47,661 nucleotides of DNA from an uncultured Prevotella sp. GTDB taxonomy: Bacteria; Bacteroidota; Bacteroidia; Bacteroidales; Bacteroidaceae. A model generated the notes under the pieces. It saw nothing but the letters and a program-made list of their open reading frames with translations. It had not been told where the DNA came from and searched no databases. Position numbers and translations under genes: made by a program. Shown here in pieces: positions 17,422 through 25,743 of the stretch. The stretch is taken from the NCBI GenBank assembly GCA_946548085.1, contig CAMNPN010000021.1, forward strand, positions 1 through 47,661, in the 5' to 3' direction. How positions within the stretch are numbered: the stretch's first letter is position 1; every line of letters begins with the position of its first letter.

Positions 17422-19260
17422 TCATTCCTTTCCCATGATAATATCCGAAAGCTTGACATGATCAGCAACATTTACCGTTCCATTGCCATCCACATCACCC
17501 TTGACGGTGGCTTGACCATTGCCTGTGATGGTGAACTCCCCCTTAACCACATCTGAATTCATATAGCCGAGTTTGGTAGCATACACCGTTACCTTATATT
17601 TCTGAGAAATGGTTATCTCGGAGTCAAAATACATCTTGGCGTTATCTTCTGATATTACTGAAACGTAATTAACATCAGGAGTGTCACATGTAAACGTCAG
17701 TTTGCTGTTGGAATAAATGATTTGAGGCGTAGCGCATTTGGAGATCTCCAGAGTCTCAAGGGATGTCACACCCTTTAATCCGCTCCAAGGCTCAGCTGCT
17801 GTGTACAACGCAATGGATTCCGTCGGCACATGAAGGGTTATATTCTTAGGATTTGTCTCATCAAAAATATTAATGTATGTATTGGGGACTTCCTCGGCAT
17901 AACAAAACACATCCTGAAGTTTCTTACAATATGCGAATGCTCCAGAGTTAATGCTCTCTATACCAGAACCTATTGTTACAGAGGCCAATTCATCGCATCT
18001 GGAAAAAGCATCAACACCAATAGTTGTTACGCCGTCGGGGATAGTAATAGAAGCTAATTTTACACACCACTGAAATGCAATATCTTGAATGGTATTGACA
18101 CTATTGGGAATAGTGACAGAGGTTAGAGCACCGCATTGGGAAAAGGCGCCTACAGGAATGGTTGTTACATTGTCGGAGATAATGACGGAGGTCAGATTTG
18201 AACAACTATTGAAGACTCTCTTGCCCATAATAGTCCAGTTTGCGGGAATGGTGATGGAGGAAAATGGGCAATTAGCGAAAGCGAAATCACCAATGATTGT
18301 GACGGTGCTGGGAACGAAATCCAAGGAAGTGAAGCCACAACCAGTAAAAGCAGCATTGCCGATTTTCTGCACACTGCTCGGAATGTTCACGCTAGTTAAT
18401 TTTGGACAATTATAGAAAAGTGATGTACCTATTTCTGTCATTTGATTTGAAAGAGTCACCGAGGCCAGTTCGCCACAGTCCGAGAAAGCACCTTCACCAA
18501 CGGTGGTCACGCTGTTGGGGATGGTTACAGACTCCAGACTGCCACAATATTGAAAAACTCCAGAACCAATGGTTGTTATACCATTAGGGATGTTGATGGA
18601 GGCTACCCTACTACACCTCCTGAACAAACGAGTAGGTAAAGAAGTCCATTTGCTGGGAATGTCTAAAGTTACGAATCCTTCACAACCTTCGAAAGCTGCT
18701 TCGCCTACTGTGGTCACACTGCCTGGTAGGAAGTCGAGGGATGGTAGGGATCTGCAGTCGTAAAATGCCTCGTTGCCGATTTTGGTAATACCATCAGGGA
18801 GGCTTACAGAAGAAAGTTTAAAACATCCATAGAAAAGTTCTTTGCTGATTTCTGTCACACCTAAGGGGATGGTCACGGAAATCATTTCTTTACAGCCTTT
18901 GAAGGCGCCTTCACCGATAGAGGTCACACCAACAGGAATGTTCATCGAAGCCAAGGAAATACAGTCCCAAAAGGCACCATTGCCGATTTTTTTAACGCTA
19001 CTAGGGATGGTTATGGATTTCACATTAACACAATGGAAGAACGCATTCTCTCCGATGGAGGTCACAGTGTAATTAATCTCTCCATAGGGAACAATACCGG
19101 GAATAGTGATTTCATCACTAGGATTACCAGATGGACCCTTAAGTTCGGCTGTCATCGACTCGGTATCAAGAATAAAATTGAAACCATTTATTTCTACGGG
19201 ATCTGCACCTGCCATCAATGGTAGGAGCATAGAAAGGAATGATAATAATAGCTTTTTCAT
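17422..19260 (-). CDS. BspA-like leucine-rich-repeat surface protein
   Basis: 612 residues with a signal peptide (MKKLLLSFLSMLLPLMAGA). Residues about 50-450 are tandem LRR_5 (BspA / Treponema type) repeats of about 23 residues, with cores such as LASVTIPNSVTTIG and FSDCGEL. A chitobiase-like beta domain follows (CATPQIIYSNSKLTFTC, then YKVTVYATKLGYMNSDV). The end, GDVDGNGTVNVADHVKLSD, is a single dockerin-like calcium loop typical of Prevotella BspA proteins. Family members are exported adhesins binding host matrix or other cells. The gene is 23 nt downstream of the exported protein at 19284-20480, so the two share a transcript. The internal DNA repeats make this a likely site for recombination between copies. 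Confidence 0.93.
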   Translation of the reverse strand: MKKLLLSFLSMLLPLMAGADPVEINGFNFILDTESMTAELKGPSGNPSDEITIPGIVPYGEINYTVTSIGENAFFHCVNVKSITIPSSVKKIGNGAFWDCISLASMNIPVGVTSIGEGAFKGCKEMISVTIPLGVTEISKELFYGCFKLSSVSLPDGITKIGNEAFYDCRSLPSLDFLPGSVTTVGEAAFEGCEGFVTLDIPSKWTSLPTRLFRRCSRVASINIPNGITTIGSGVFQYCGSLESVTIPNSVTTVGEGAFSDCGELASVTLSNQMTEIGTSLFYNCPKLTSVNIPSSVQKIGNAAFTGCGFTSLDFVPSTVTIIGDFAFANCPFSSITIPANWTIMGKRVFNSCSNLTSVIISDNVTTIPVGAFSQCGALTSVTIPNSVNTIQDIAFQWCVKLASITIPDGVTTIGVDAFSRCDELASVTIGSGIESINSGAFAYCKKLQDVFCYAEEVPNTYINIFDETNPKNITLHVPTESIALYTAAEPWSGLKGVTSLETLEISKCATPQIIYSNSKLTFTCDTPDVNYVSVISEDNAKMYFDSEITISQKYKVTVYATKLGYMNSDVVKGEFTITGNGQATVKGDVDGNGTVNVADHVKLSDIIMGKE

Positions 19261-19283
19261 AATCGTTATATTTTAATGTTTTG

Positions 19284-20480
19284 TTAGTCTTCTTCTTTGG
19301 GGAGTTCGTGCTTGGTGTACTTTCCCTTAAGTTTTGTGAGACCCTTGATGCCATCGGGATTGTAGATGATGAAGCGGCCATCAGCCACTTGGACCCAGAG
19401 ATTACCTGCCTTGTCATAATAAAGGCGCTCGACGTCGGAGATAACAAACTTCCTGGTGAGACCAAAGGAGGATGTTAACGTAATGTCCGTATCAATGGAC
19501 TGTGAAATCTTGGGCTCGCCCGTCATATCCTTGTTGTCCCACTCATAGAACTTCTTCTGATAGTTGTCTGTTACAGCAAACACACGCTGACCACTAAAAG
19601 CAACCTGTGTGAACTTCTTGTTCTCGCCTGGCAGACAATAGACCTCCTTGAAATCCAGGTCTGGCTGGACGGGCGACTTGAAGACCTGCTCTCCCTTGGC
19701 AATATACACCATATTCTCAGGAATGTCATACCACATGGAACAAACATCACCATATGCTCCATTGTCGACACCCTTGAAATCAAAGTATTTCCTGTCTACG
19801 TTGTTCTTAGGACTGGTATAGTCGAGGGTGGGATTGCCCTTTATTTGCGTAAACAGACCTTTATAATCACAATCTATCACCATACCATCGTCCGTCAGAA
19901 CGGGAAACGAACTTCCTGACGATCCATAGCGCACCACACGCCCCTCTTCTTTGTCATAGACGATAGGATTGTCACCAAAGAGCATGATATAACGGCCGTT
20001 AGGCGAACCGATAATATTATAGCCACGATTGCCAAAGATAAGAAAGCCTTTGTACTGTTCACTCTGGGGAACGACAATCTCTGAAGTGTTGACGTCGGTA
20101 CCGTTGAACTGGGCGATACCTTTGTTCTCCAACCGCATATAGACATTCTTACCATCGCTACCTGCACAACATATTTCAGTACGGGCTCGTTTCTTTGGGG
20201 GAACTACGATCTTCACCTCGCCAGTCTGTTTGTTGACGGCCCGAAGGACGTTCGGCGAATTGCCATTGCCAAGGAAATAAATGTTCTCCTCGTCCTCAAA
20301 CGGATTATTATGGTTAATCCATTCATCAAACTCAAGGACTGCGAAGTTGTTATTCACTTTGGCTGCGGGCTTCTTGGCTGCCGTAGCAGACTTCTTGGCA
20401 GCAGGACGGCGATTAACCTGTGCCTGCATCAGCATCGATACAGTCAGCATCAATGTCAACAATAAATAGGTCTTTTTCAT
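19284..20480 (-). CDS. Exported protein of unknown function, possible beta-propeller
   Basis: 398 residues. A signal peptide (MKKTYLLLTLMLTVSMLMQAQ) is followed by a basic Ala/Lys/Pro-rich linker (RRPAAKKSATAAKKPAAKV) and a globular domain. The domain has repeated beta-strand patterns, for example NVYMRLENKGIAQFNG, MVYIAKGEQVFK and VFAVTDNYQKKFYEW, suggesting a propeller of about six blades. I do not recognise a named family. It is the first gene of a unit with the BspA-like protein, so it may be an exported partner or belong to the same surface function. A good promoter lies about 45 nt upstream. Confidence 0.7.
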   Translation of the reverse strand: MKKTYLLLTLMLTVSMLMQAQVNRRPAAKKSATAAKKPAAKVNNNFAVLEFDEWINHNNPFEDEENIYFLGNGNSPNVLRAVNKQTGEVKIVVPPKKRARTEICCAGSDGKNVYMRLENKGIAQFNGTDVNTSEIVVPQSEQYKGFLIFGNRGYNIIGSPNGRYIMLFGDNPIVYDKEEGRVVRYGSSGSSFPVLTDDGMVIDCDYKGLFTQIKGNPTLDYTSPKNNVDRKYFDFKGVDNGAYGDVCSMWYDIPENMVYIAKGEQVFKSPVQPDLDFKEVYCLPGENKKFTQVAFSGQRVFAVTDNYQKKFYEWDNKDMTGEPKISQSIDTDITLTSSFGLTRKFVISDVERLYYDKAGNLWVQVADGRFIIYNPDGIKGLTKLKGKYTKHELPKEED

Positions 20481-20526
20481 TTGGGTCAGTATTTAAACGA
20501 TTGGCTTTATTAGTATAATAACGGGG

Positions 20527-20557
20527 CAAAGATAAGAAATCTTTTTGAAATAAACAA
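20527..20557 (-). promoter_or_regulatory. Promoter of the exported protein / BspA unit
   Basis: Minus strand: -33 TTG (20557-20555), 20-nt spacer, -7 TATCTTTG (20534-20527). The ATG is 46 nt downstream. Confidence 0.7.
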
Positions 20558-20638
20558 GAAAACGATTAGAAAACTTACGCAACGAACAAAAACGAGTTTC
20601 CGTTATGAGTCTGGACACATAAAAAAGATTTTCGGGCT

Positions 20639-20729
20639 TTTATCTGCCACACTACCACCTGCCTTCTGAAAGTCCTATATATAAAGGATATCCGGTGTGG
20701 TGGCAGATGGTTGGCAGGTGGCAGATAAA
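20639..20729. repeat. Inverted repeat, TTTATCTGCCAC type
   Basis: TTTATCTGCCAC (20639-20650) is the exact reverse complement of 20718-20729. The inner part repeats CTGCCAC and CTGCCAA-like 7-mers on the right arm, with degenerate copies on the left. The centre contains a short TCC/GGA hairpin around TATATA. It fits the same heptad-repeat style as other arrays in the window. Confidence 0.8.
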
Positions 20730-20779
20730 GCGAAGCCGTCAATAGATTTGGGAGAGCCACTATTACCTATGGGAGTTTA

Positions 20780-20881
20780 CATCGTTTTCCCTTAGGGAAT
20801 ACATTCTTTTCCCTGAGAGAAAACTATCTTTTCTCTGAGGGAAAAAGGTGTTTTCTCTCAGAGAAAAGAGTGGAAACGATG
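20780..20881. repeat. Four palindromes at 22-bp spacing inside an inverted repeat
   Basis: Four 17-bp palindromes of consensus TTTTCYCTnAGRGAAAA start at 20785, 20807, 20829 and 20851, exactly 22 bp apart, with 5-bp spacers. The first is the least perfect. The set is bounded by CATCGTTT (20780-20787) and its reverse complement AAACGATG (20874-20881). It lies downstream of rnc on the minus strand. Confidence 0.9.
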
Positions 20882-20942
20882 GTCGTTTTCTGAGTAAAGA
20901 GCTGGCTTAATGTAGCGACTGAGGGTTTCTCGACACTTGTTG

Positions 20943-21992
20943 TCAACCTTCGGCTTCGGCGAAGGCAGCAGCCTCGGCCTCGGCGATGATATCCTCGCGG
21001 GTTTTCTCCTTTGGCTTGACGGAGAGGTCGGAGAGATCGAATTCGTCGTCTTGAGGGTTGGGGAGCGGGGAGCGGGGAGCGGGATTACCTTGGAGGGAAG
21101 AATCAGCAGCAGGAGTGTCCTCACTCCTCACTCCGCTCTCCTCACTCCTCGAAACCATGAAATCCTGCTCCTGCTCGGTGTCAGGCACAGCCATTGCGGG
21201 CTCCTCCTCCATCTTCGTGCGGGCAGTCTTGGCGGCGAAGATCTGGTCGATGAACTGTGGCTCGCGCTTCAGGCGCTGCAGCGTCTCCTTAGAGGCCATC
21301 TGCTGGGCCTCTTTCTTCGAATAGCCTGAGCCTTTCTCGCTCTCGACTCCCTCCAAGATCACCTGAAAGCTGAAGACGGGGCTGCCGTTCTCGTCGCTCT
21401 TCTGCTTGAGCATGCGGTATTCAAGGCGCACACGGTTCTTCTGCGACCACTCCAGGAGCTTCGACTTGAAGTTCACCTCCTTGAAGGCTACCTTGTCGAT
21501 ATTGATATACTTGCCCAGTATCTGGCGCTCGAAGAACTGCAGGCAGGCCTCGTAGCCGCGGTCGAGATAGATGGCTCCCACGAGGGCCTCGAAGGCGTTG
21601 CCCTCGACATAGCTGTTGTGCGACGTGCTGTGGCTGGCTGAGAGCAGCAGCGAGCCCAGCCCCATCTCGTTGGCCAGCTTGCCCAGCGTCTCGCGGCTCA
21701 CGAGCTTTGAACGGGTATTGGTGAGGAACCCTTCACGCTTCCCTTCATAATAGCGATAGACGATATAACCCACCGCAGCATCGAGTATGGCATCACCCAA
21801 GAACTCCAGCCGCTCGTTGTTCAGCGGCTTGCCCTTGTCGTTGCGCTTGCGGATGCTCTTGTGCATCAGCGCCTGCTTGTAATACTCGATGTTGCGGGGA
21901 TAGAAACCCAGTATCTTATAAAGAGAAGAAAAAAGCTCCTTCTCCTTGCGGAAAGGGAGCTTGATGCGGTCGATAATATCGTTAAGCTTCAT
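20943..21992 (-). CDS. rnc: Ribonuclease III with a long C-terminal tail
   Basis: 349 residues. It cleaves double-stranded RNA (rRNA precursors and structured mRNAs) in the cytoplasm. The RNase III signature NERLEFLGDAILDA is near residues 59-72, with further catalytic residues in EALVGAIYLDRG. A dsRNA-binding domain follows (about 173-240, ending KKEAQQMASKETLQRL). Unusually, about 105 more residues follow, acidic and low in complexity; residues 281-312 of them are encoded by a heptad repeat. ATG 21992 is chosen because it begins MKLNDII and overlaps the fabF stop by 11 nt; an earlier frame start at 22010 lies deeper in fabF. Third gene of acpP-fabF-rnc. Confidence 0.95.
   Translation of the reverse strand: MKLNDIIDRIKLPFRKEKELFSSLYKILGFYPRNIEYYKQALMHKSIRKRNDKGKPLNNERLEFLGDAILDAAVGYIVYRYYEGKREGFLTNTRSKLVSRETLGKLANEMGLGSLLLSASHSTSHNSYVEGNAFEALVGAIYLDRGYEACLQFFERQILGKYINIDKVAFKEVNFKSKLLEWSQKNRVRLEYRMLKQKSDENGSPVFSFQVILEGVESEKGSGYSKKEAQQMASKETLQRLKREPQFIDQIFAAKTARTKMEEEPAMAVPDTEQEQDFMVSRSEESGVRSEDTPAADSSLQGNPAPRSPLPNPQDDEFDLSDLSVKPKEKTREDIIAEAEAAAFAEAEG
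21060..21153. repeat. Heptad arrays in inverted order inside the rnc tail
   Basis: The left array is three GGGGAGC units (21060-21080). The right array (21120-21153) is CTCACTC-type units ending TCGAAA. The arms complement each other only loosely. On the minus strand it encodes SRSEESGVRSEDTPAADSS, closely similar to the insert in the acyltransferase (SRSEECGVWSENTSSADSA). Confidence 0.85.
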
Positions 21993-23244
21993 ACTTACGG
22001 AATACGACACAGGCGTTGTGGCCTCCGAAGCCGAACGTGTTGCTCAGCGCGGCGCGCACCTCGCGCTTCTGTGCCTTGTTGAAGGTGAAGTTCAGATCGT
22101 AGTCGATATCGGGATCCTTGTCGGCATCGTCGTGGTTGATGGTGGGAGGCACGATATTATTCTGTACGGCGAGCACGGTAGCCATAGCCTCTACGGCTCC
22201 AGCAGCACCCAGCATGTGACCCGTCATCGACTTTGTCGACGAGATGTTCAGCTTGTAGGCAGCCTCGCCGAATACTTCCTTGATGGCCTTGGCCTCAGAG
22301 ATGTCGCCCACGTGGGTCGATGTGCCGTGCACGTTGATATAGTCGATATCCTCGGGCTTCATGCCGGCATCCTCCAGGGCGTTCTGCATCACGAGCTTCG
22401 CACCCAAGCCTTCGGGGTGAGAGGCGGTGATGTGATGGGCATCGGCACTCATGCCTGCACCCACCATCTCGGCATAGATCTTCGCACCACGGGCCTTGGC
22501 GTGCTCCAGCTCTTCGAGGATGAGACAGCCTGCACCCTCAGCCATGATGAATCCGTCGCGGCTGGCGCTGAACGGACGGCTGGCCTTCTCAGGCTCATCG
22601 TTGCGGGTGGAGAGGGCGTGCATCGCATTGAAACCGCCTACACCCGTAGCACAGATGGCGGCCTCGGCACCTCCTGCCACGATGGCATTGGCCTTGCCCA
22701 GACGAATCAGGTTGAAGGCGTCGGCCAGTGCATTCGAAGAAGAGGCACAAGCGGAAGCGGTGATATAGTTGGGACCATGGAATCCGTACATGATGGAAAT
22801 CTGTCCGGCGGCGATGTCGGCAATCATCTTCGGAATGAAGAAGGGGTTGAACTTCGGACCATTCTCCTTGTTCAGCGCATAGTACGACACCTCTTCCTCG
22901 AAGGTCTTAATACCTCCGATACCGACGCCGAAGACCACGCCGATGCGGTTCTTGTCCTCCTGCTCCAAGTCCCAGCCGCAATCCTTCACGGCCTGGATGG
23001 CAGCAATCATGGCGAACTGCGTATAGCGGTCCATCTTACGGGCTTCCTTGCGATCCAGATAATCGTTGATATTGAGGTTCTTTACCTCACAGGCAAACTT
23101 CGTCTTAAACAGGCTCGTGTCGAAAAGTGTGATGGGAGCGGCTCCGCTGACACCGTTGACGAGGTTATTCCACATCTCCTCGGGCGTATTGCCGACGGGT
23201 GTCACAGCACCCAAACCTGTTACGACGACTCTTTTTAATTCCAT
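21982..23244 (-). CDS. fabF: Beta-ketoacyl-ACP synthase II
   Basis: 420 residues, normal length. It condenses malonyl-ACP with acyl-ACP in fatty-acid elongation (cytoplasm, type II system). The active-site Cys is in TASACASSSNAL (Cys166). The catalytic His residues are in NVHGTSTHVGD and SMTGHMLGAAG, and the C terminus ends with NTFGFGGHNACVVF. The N terminus MELKRVVVTGLGAVTPVG fixes the start. It is between acpP, its carrier protein, and rnc, an order conserved in Bacteroidales and many other bacteria. The 117-bp gap to acpP contains a repeat hairpin. Confidence 0.98.
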   Translation of the reverse strand: MELKRVVVTGLGAVTPVGNTPEEMWNNLVNGVSGAAPITLFDTSLFKTKFACEVKNLNINDYLDRKEARKMDRYTQFAMIAAIQAVKDCGWDLEQEDKNRIGVVFGVGIGGIKTFEEEVSYYALNKENGPKFNPFFIPKMIADIAAGQISIMYGFHGPNYITASACASSSNALADAFNLIRLGKANAIVAGGAEAAICATGVGGFNAMHALSTRNDEPEKASRPFSASRDGFIMAEGAGCLILEELEHAKARGAKIYAEMVGAGMSADAHHITASHPEGLGAKLVMQNALEDAGMKPEDIDYINVHGTSTHVGDISEAKAIKEVFGEAAYKLNISSTKSMTGHMLGAAGAVEAMATVLAVQNNIVPPTINHDDADKDPDIDYDLNFTFNKAQKREVRAALSNTFGFGGHNACVVFRKYEA

Positions 23245-23260
23245 ATTTTAGGGTTATAGG

Positions 23261-23349
23261 GAATAAGTGAAAAGTGAAAAATTTGCTACCGCCCTTCATA
23301 GAATGGTGAAGTCGACGCGGCAGCAAATTCTTCACTTTTTCACTTATTC
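23261..23349. repeat. Intergenic heptad hairpin between acpP and fabF
   Basis: The left arm starts GAATAAGTGAAAAGTGAAAA (23261) and runs to 23293; the right arm 23316-23349 is its reverse complement with a few changes and one extra base. The loop is about 22 nt. The block GTGAAAAATTTGCTACCGCC (23274-23293) recurs at 7989-8008 inside a gene. It would fold in the acpP-fabF mRNA and could set the ratio of the two products. Confidence 0.9.
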
Positions 23350-23361
23350 TTTTTATTTTTC

Positions 23362-23598
23362 TTATTTTGCGTTCTCCTCGATGTAAGCGATAGCGTCGCC
23401 AACGGTACCGATCTTCTCAGCCTTATCGTCGGGAATAGAGATACCAAACTCCTTCTCAAACTCCATAATCAGCTCTACGGTATCCAGTGAATCTGCACCC
23501 AGATCATTGGTGAAGCTGGCCTCTGCCTTTACTTCTGCTTCGTCAACACCAAGTTTGTCTACGATAATTGCCTTTACTTTGCTTTCAATTTCTGACAT
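23362..23598 (-). CDS. acpP: Acyl carrier protein
   Basis: 78 residues, small and acidic. It carries growing acyl chains on a 4'-phosphopantetheine arm attached to the Ser of the DSL motif, seen here in [14 protein letters not shown] (about residues 34-47). Length, charge and the flanking [18 protein letters not shown] are textbook. It is the first gene of acpP-fabF-rnc and should be highly expressed. A promoter-like pair of boxes lies 75 nt upstream, with a small hairpin (CGGCA/TGCCG, 23650-23662) in the leader. Confidence 0.99.
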   Translation of the reverse strand: MSEIESKVKAIIVDKLGVDEAEVKAEASFTNDLGADSLDTVELIMEFEKEFGISIPDDKAEKIGTVGDAIAYIEENAK

Positions 23599-23672
23599 AA
23601 TTGTAATCTTTAAAATGTTAATAATGTGTTTGCTATCTTGAAATTTTTACGGCATTTTGCCGAAATCGGGTG

Positions 23673-23704
23673 CAAAGTAACACATTTTCTTTCACTTACG
23701 CAAA
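23673..23704 (-). promoter_or_regulatory. Putative promoter of acpP-fabF-rnc
   Basis: Minus strand: -33 TTTG (23704-23701), 20-nt spacer, and a -7-like TTACTTTG (23680-23673). The -7 differs from TAnnTTTG by one base, but spacing and position fit. Confidence 0.55.
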
Positions 23705-23825
23705 TTTTTTTAAGAAAAACTATCCTTATATTGCACATAAATGGTATATTTGTGCAAATATTATCTCTTTTTTTACGCCTTTTAATCTAATAATAAGAAA
23801 AATAATCGAAAATATGACCAATTCG

Positions 23826-23856
23826 TTGGTTATTTGAAAAACTTTCTGTAGTTTTG
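23826..23856 (+). promoter_or_regulatory. Promoter of the DUF4254-GT9-rubredoxin unit
   Basis: The -33 TTG (23826-23828), a 20-nt spacer and the -7 TAGTTTTG (23849-23856). It decides the start of the DUF4254 gene: a possible TTG start at 23854 lies inside the -7 box, so the ATG at 23878 must be used. Confidence 0.7.
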
Positions 23857-23877
23857 CCGAATAAAAACGAAAAGAGC

Positions 23878-24489
23878 ATGCTATTTACCGAACAAGCTAA
23901 TCAGATTTTCAACAGGGCGATAACCGATTATCACGTGACGGACCATGTGGATGCGCCCATCCACAACCCGTATCCCAAAGACAGCATCGAGTATCGTCTG
24001 TATCTGAAGTGCTGGATCGACACCGTACAGTGGCATTTCGAGGATCTCATCCGCGACCCGCATATAGACCCCGTAGAGGCCCTGTCGCTGAAGCGGCGTA
24101 TCGACAAGAGCAATCAAGACCGCACAGACCTGGTGGAAGAGATCGACACCTGGTTCCGTCAGCACTACAGCGAGGTGAAGGTGCTGCCCGAGGCCCGTCT
24201 GAACACGGAGAGCCCTGCCTGGGCCATCGACCGCCTGAGCATCCTCGCCTTGAAGATCTACCATATGAAGGAGCAGGTAGACCGTCGCGATGCCGAGGCT
24301 GCCCATATCGCCAAATGTCAGGACAAGCTTAATGTGCTGTTAGAACAGCAGCGTGACCTCTCCCTGGCCATCGACCAGCTACTCGAAGATATAGAGGCAG
24401 GACGCAAGTATATGAAGGTGTACCGCCAGATGAAGATGTACAACGACCCCGCTACTAATCCTATATTATATAATAAAAGGAATTCATAG
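23878..24489 (+). CDS. DUF4254 domain protein
   Basis: 203 residues, no signal peptide. The N terminus (FTEQANQIFNRAITDYHVTD) and the blocks NPYPKDSIEYRLYLKCWIDT and RLSILALKIYHMKEQ are characteristic of DUF4254. This all-helical Bacteroidetes family is almost always found beside a GT9 glycosyltransferase. The function is unknown; a helper role in LPS or lipid A-core assembly is a guess from context. Its stop TAG and the next ATG both fall in a TTCATAG/TTCATGG 7-mer pair, with only 3 nt between the genes. Start chosen by the promoter position and the AAAGAG before the ATG. Confidence 0.85.
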   Translation: MLFTEQANQIFNRAITDYHVTDHVDAPIHNPYPKDSIEYRLYLKCWIDTVQWHFEDLIRDPHIDPVEALSLKRRIDKSNQDRTDLVEEIDTWFRQHYSEVKVLPEARLNTESPAWAIDRLSILALKIYHMKEQVDRRDAEAAHIAKCQDKLNVLLEQQRDLSLAIDQLLEDIEAGRKYMKVYRQMKMYNDPATNPILYNKRNS

Positions 24490-24492
24490 TTC

Positions 24493-25545
24493 ATGGTGAA
24501 AGAGCATATACTGGTAATCAGATTCTCGGCACTGGGCGATGTGGCGATGACTGTACCCGTGATATGGGCATTGGCCAGACAGTACCCCGATATTAGGATT
24601 ACCGTGCTCAGCAAATCCTTTGCCCGTCCGCTCTTCGAAAATCTGGCTCCAAACGTGAACTTCATGGAAGCCGACCTCAAGCATGAGTATCGCGGCATGA
24701 AGGGCCTCAACGCCCTCTATCGCCGCCTGGTCGCCAAGCAGTTCACTAAAGTGGCAGACTTGCACGACGTGCTGCGCTCTGAGTTTCTCCGTATGCGCTT
24801 CAATATTGGCAGGTATCGTGTAGAGCATGTGCACAAGCACCGTAAACAGCGTCGACAGCTCACGTCGAGTCATCAGAAACTGAAGAAGCCCTTACCAACC
24901 TCCATCAAGAGCTATACCGATGTGTTCGCCCGTCTGGGCTATACCATCGACGTGAACCTGTTCCACAGCATTTTCCCAGAACAAGGCGGCGACTTGAGCC
25001 AGCTACCTGCTGCCATCGGCCATAAGCACGACGAAGAGCATTGGATAGGCATCGCACCCTTCGCAGCACACAAGGGAAAGATCTATCCACCTCGTATGAT
25101 GGAACAGGTCATCAGCCAGCTGCTTGACAGATATCCCACAGCACGTATCTTCTTCTTTGGACAAGGAGAGCAGGAGGCTGAGTATTTTCCCCGCTGGTGC
25201 CAACAGCACAAACAGTGCAGTAACGTCAGACAGTATTGTCAGAAGATATCGGGGGAACTCATCCTGATGAGCCACCTCGATGTGATGCTGTCGATGGACT
25301 CCGCCAACATGCACTTGGCCTCACTTACGGGTACGCCCGTAGTCAGCGTCTGGGGAGCCACTCACCCCATGGCTGGCTTTCTGGGATTCAACCAGTCGGA
25401 AGACAATATCATCCAGATAGACCTCGACTGCCGTCCCTGCAGCATCTTCGGCAACAAGCCCTGCCGTCGAGGTGACTATGCCTGTTTACAGAACATTCCG
25501 CCTGAGCGGATTGTTGAGAGAATATCATCCCTAATTAATAACTAA
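24493..25545 (+). CDS. Glycosyltransferase family 9 (heptosyltransferase-like)
   Basis: 350 residues. GT9 enzymes transfer ADP-heptose or similar sugars to the LPS inner core on the cytoplasmic face of the membrane. The opening [19 protein letters not shown] is the family's N-terminal motif (RxxxxGD). [16 protein letters not shown] begins the donor domain, and the C-terminal block [26 protein letters not shown] is the donor-binding signature. A cysteine-containing tail ([13 protein letters not shown]) is usual for Bacteroidetes members. It is co-transcribed with DUF4254 (3 nt) and rubredoxin (16 nt). The exact sugar is not readable. Confidence 0.92.
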   Translation: MVKEHILVIRFSALGDVAMTVPVIWALARQYPDIRITVLSKSFARPLFENLAPNVNFMEADLKHEYRGMKGLNALYRRLVAKQFTKVADLHDVLRSEFLRMRFNIGRYRVEHVHKHRKQRRQLTSSHQKLKKPLPTSIKSYTDVFARLGYTIDVNLFHSIFPEQGGDLSQLPAAIGHKHDEEHWIGIAPFAAHKGKIYPPRMMEQVISQLLDRYPTARIFFFGQGEQEAEYFPRWCQQHKQCSNVRQYCQKISGELILMSHLDVMLSMDSANMHLASLTGTPVVSVWGATHPMAGFLGFNQSEDNIIQIDLDCRPCSIFGNKPCRRGDYACLQNIPPERIVERISSLINN

Positions 25546-25561
25546 ACATTATTTAAAGCTT

Positions 25562-25717
25562 ATGAAGTACATTTGTGAAGTTTGCGGCTACGTCTACGAC
25601 CCCGCAGTAGGAGACCCCGATGGCGGCATCGCCGCTGGTACACCCTTTGAGAGCATTCCCGACGACTGGGTATGTCCCATCTGCGGTGTTGGCAAGGGCG
25701 ATTTCAAGCCTGAGTAA
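25562..25717 (+). CDS. Rubredoxin
   Basis: 51 residues. It has the two CxxCG loops that hold a single iron: [10 protein letters not shown] near the start and [11 protein letters not shown] near the end, separated by the standard acidic stretch and FESIPDDWV. It is a small cytoplasmic electron carrier, in anaerobes often passing electrons to rubrerythrin or superoxide reductase for oxygen defence. It follows the GT9 gene by 16 nt, and a strong terminator lies 27 nt after its stop, so it ends the operon. Confidence 0.98.
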   Translation: MKYICEVCGYVYDPAVGDPDGGIAAGTPFESIPDDWVCPICGVGKGDFKPE

Positions 25718-25743
25718 TCGAAAGTATTTCGATAAATAAATAA

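Larger units (their letters stand above)
20481..20942. other. Intergenic: promoter, inverted repeat and palindrome array
   Basis: 462 bp between rnc and the exported protein. From left to right it holds the minus-strand promoter (20527-20557), an inverted repeat (20639-20729) and a 4 x 22-bp palindrome array (20780-20881). No protein frame in it looks real. Confidence 0.85.

Noticed and set aside
21946..23238. 430-codon plus frame opposite fabF
   Set aside because: Antisense shadow of fabF, a conserved enzyme with complete catalytic motifs.
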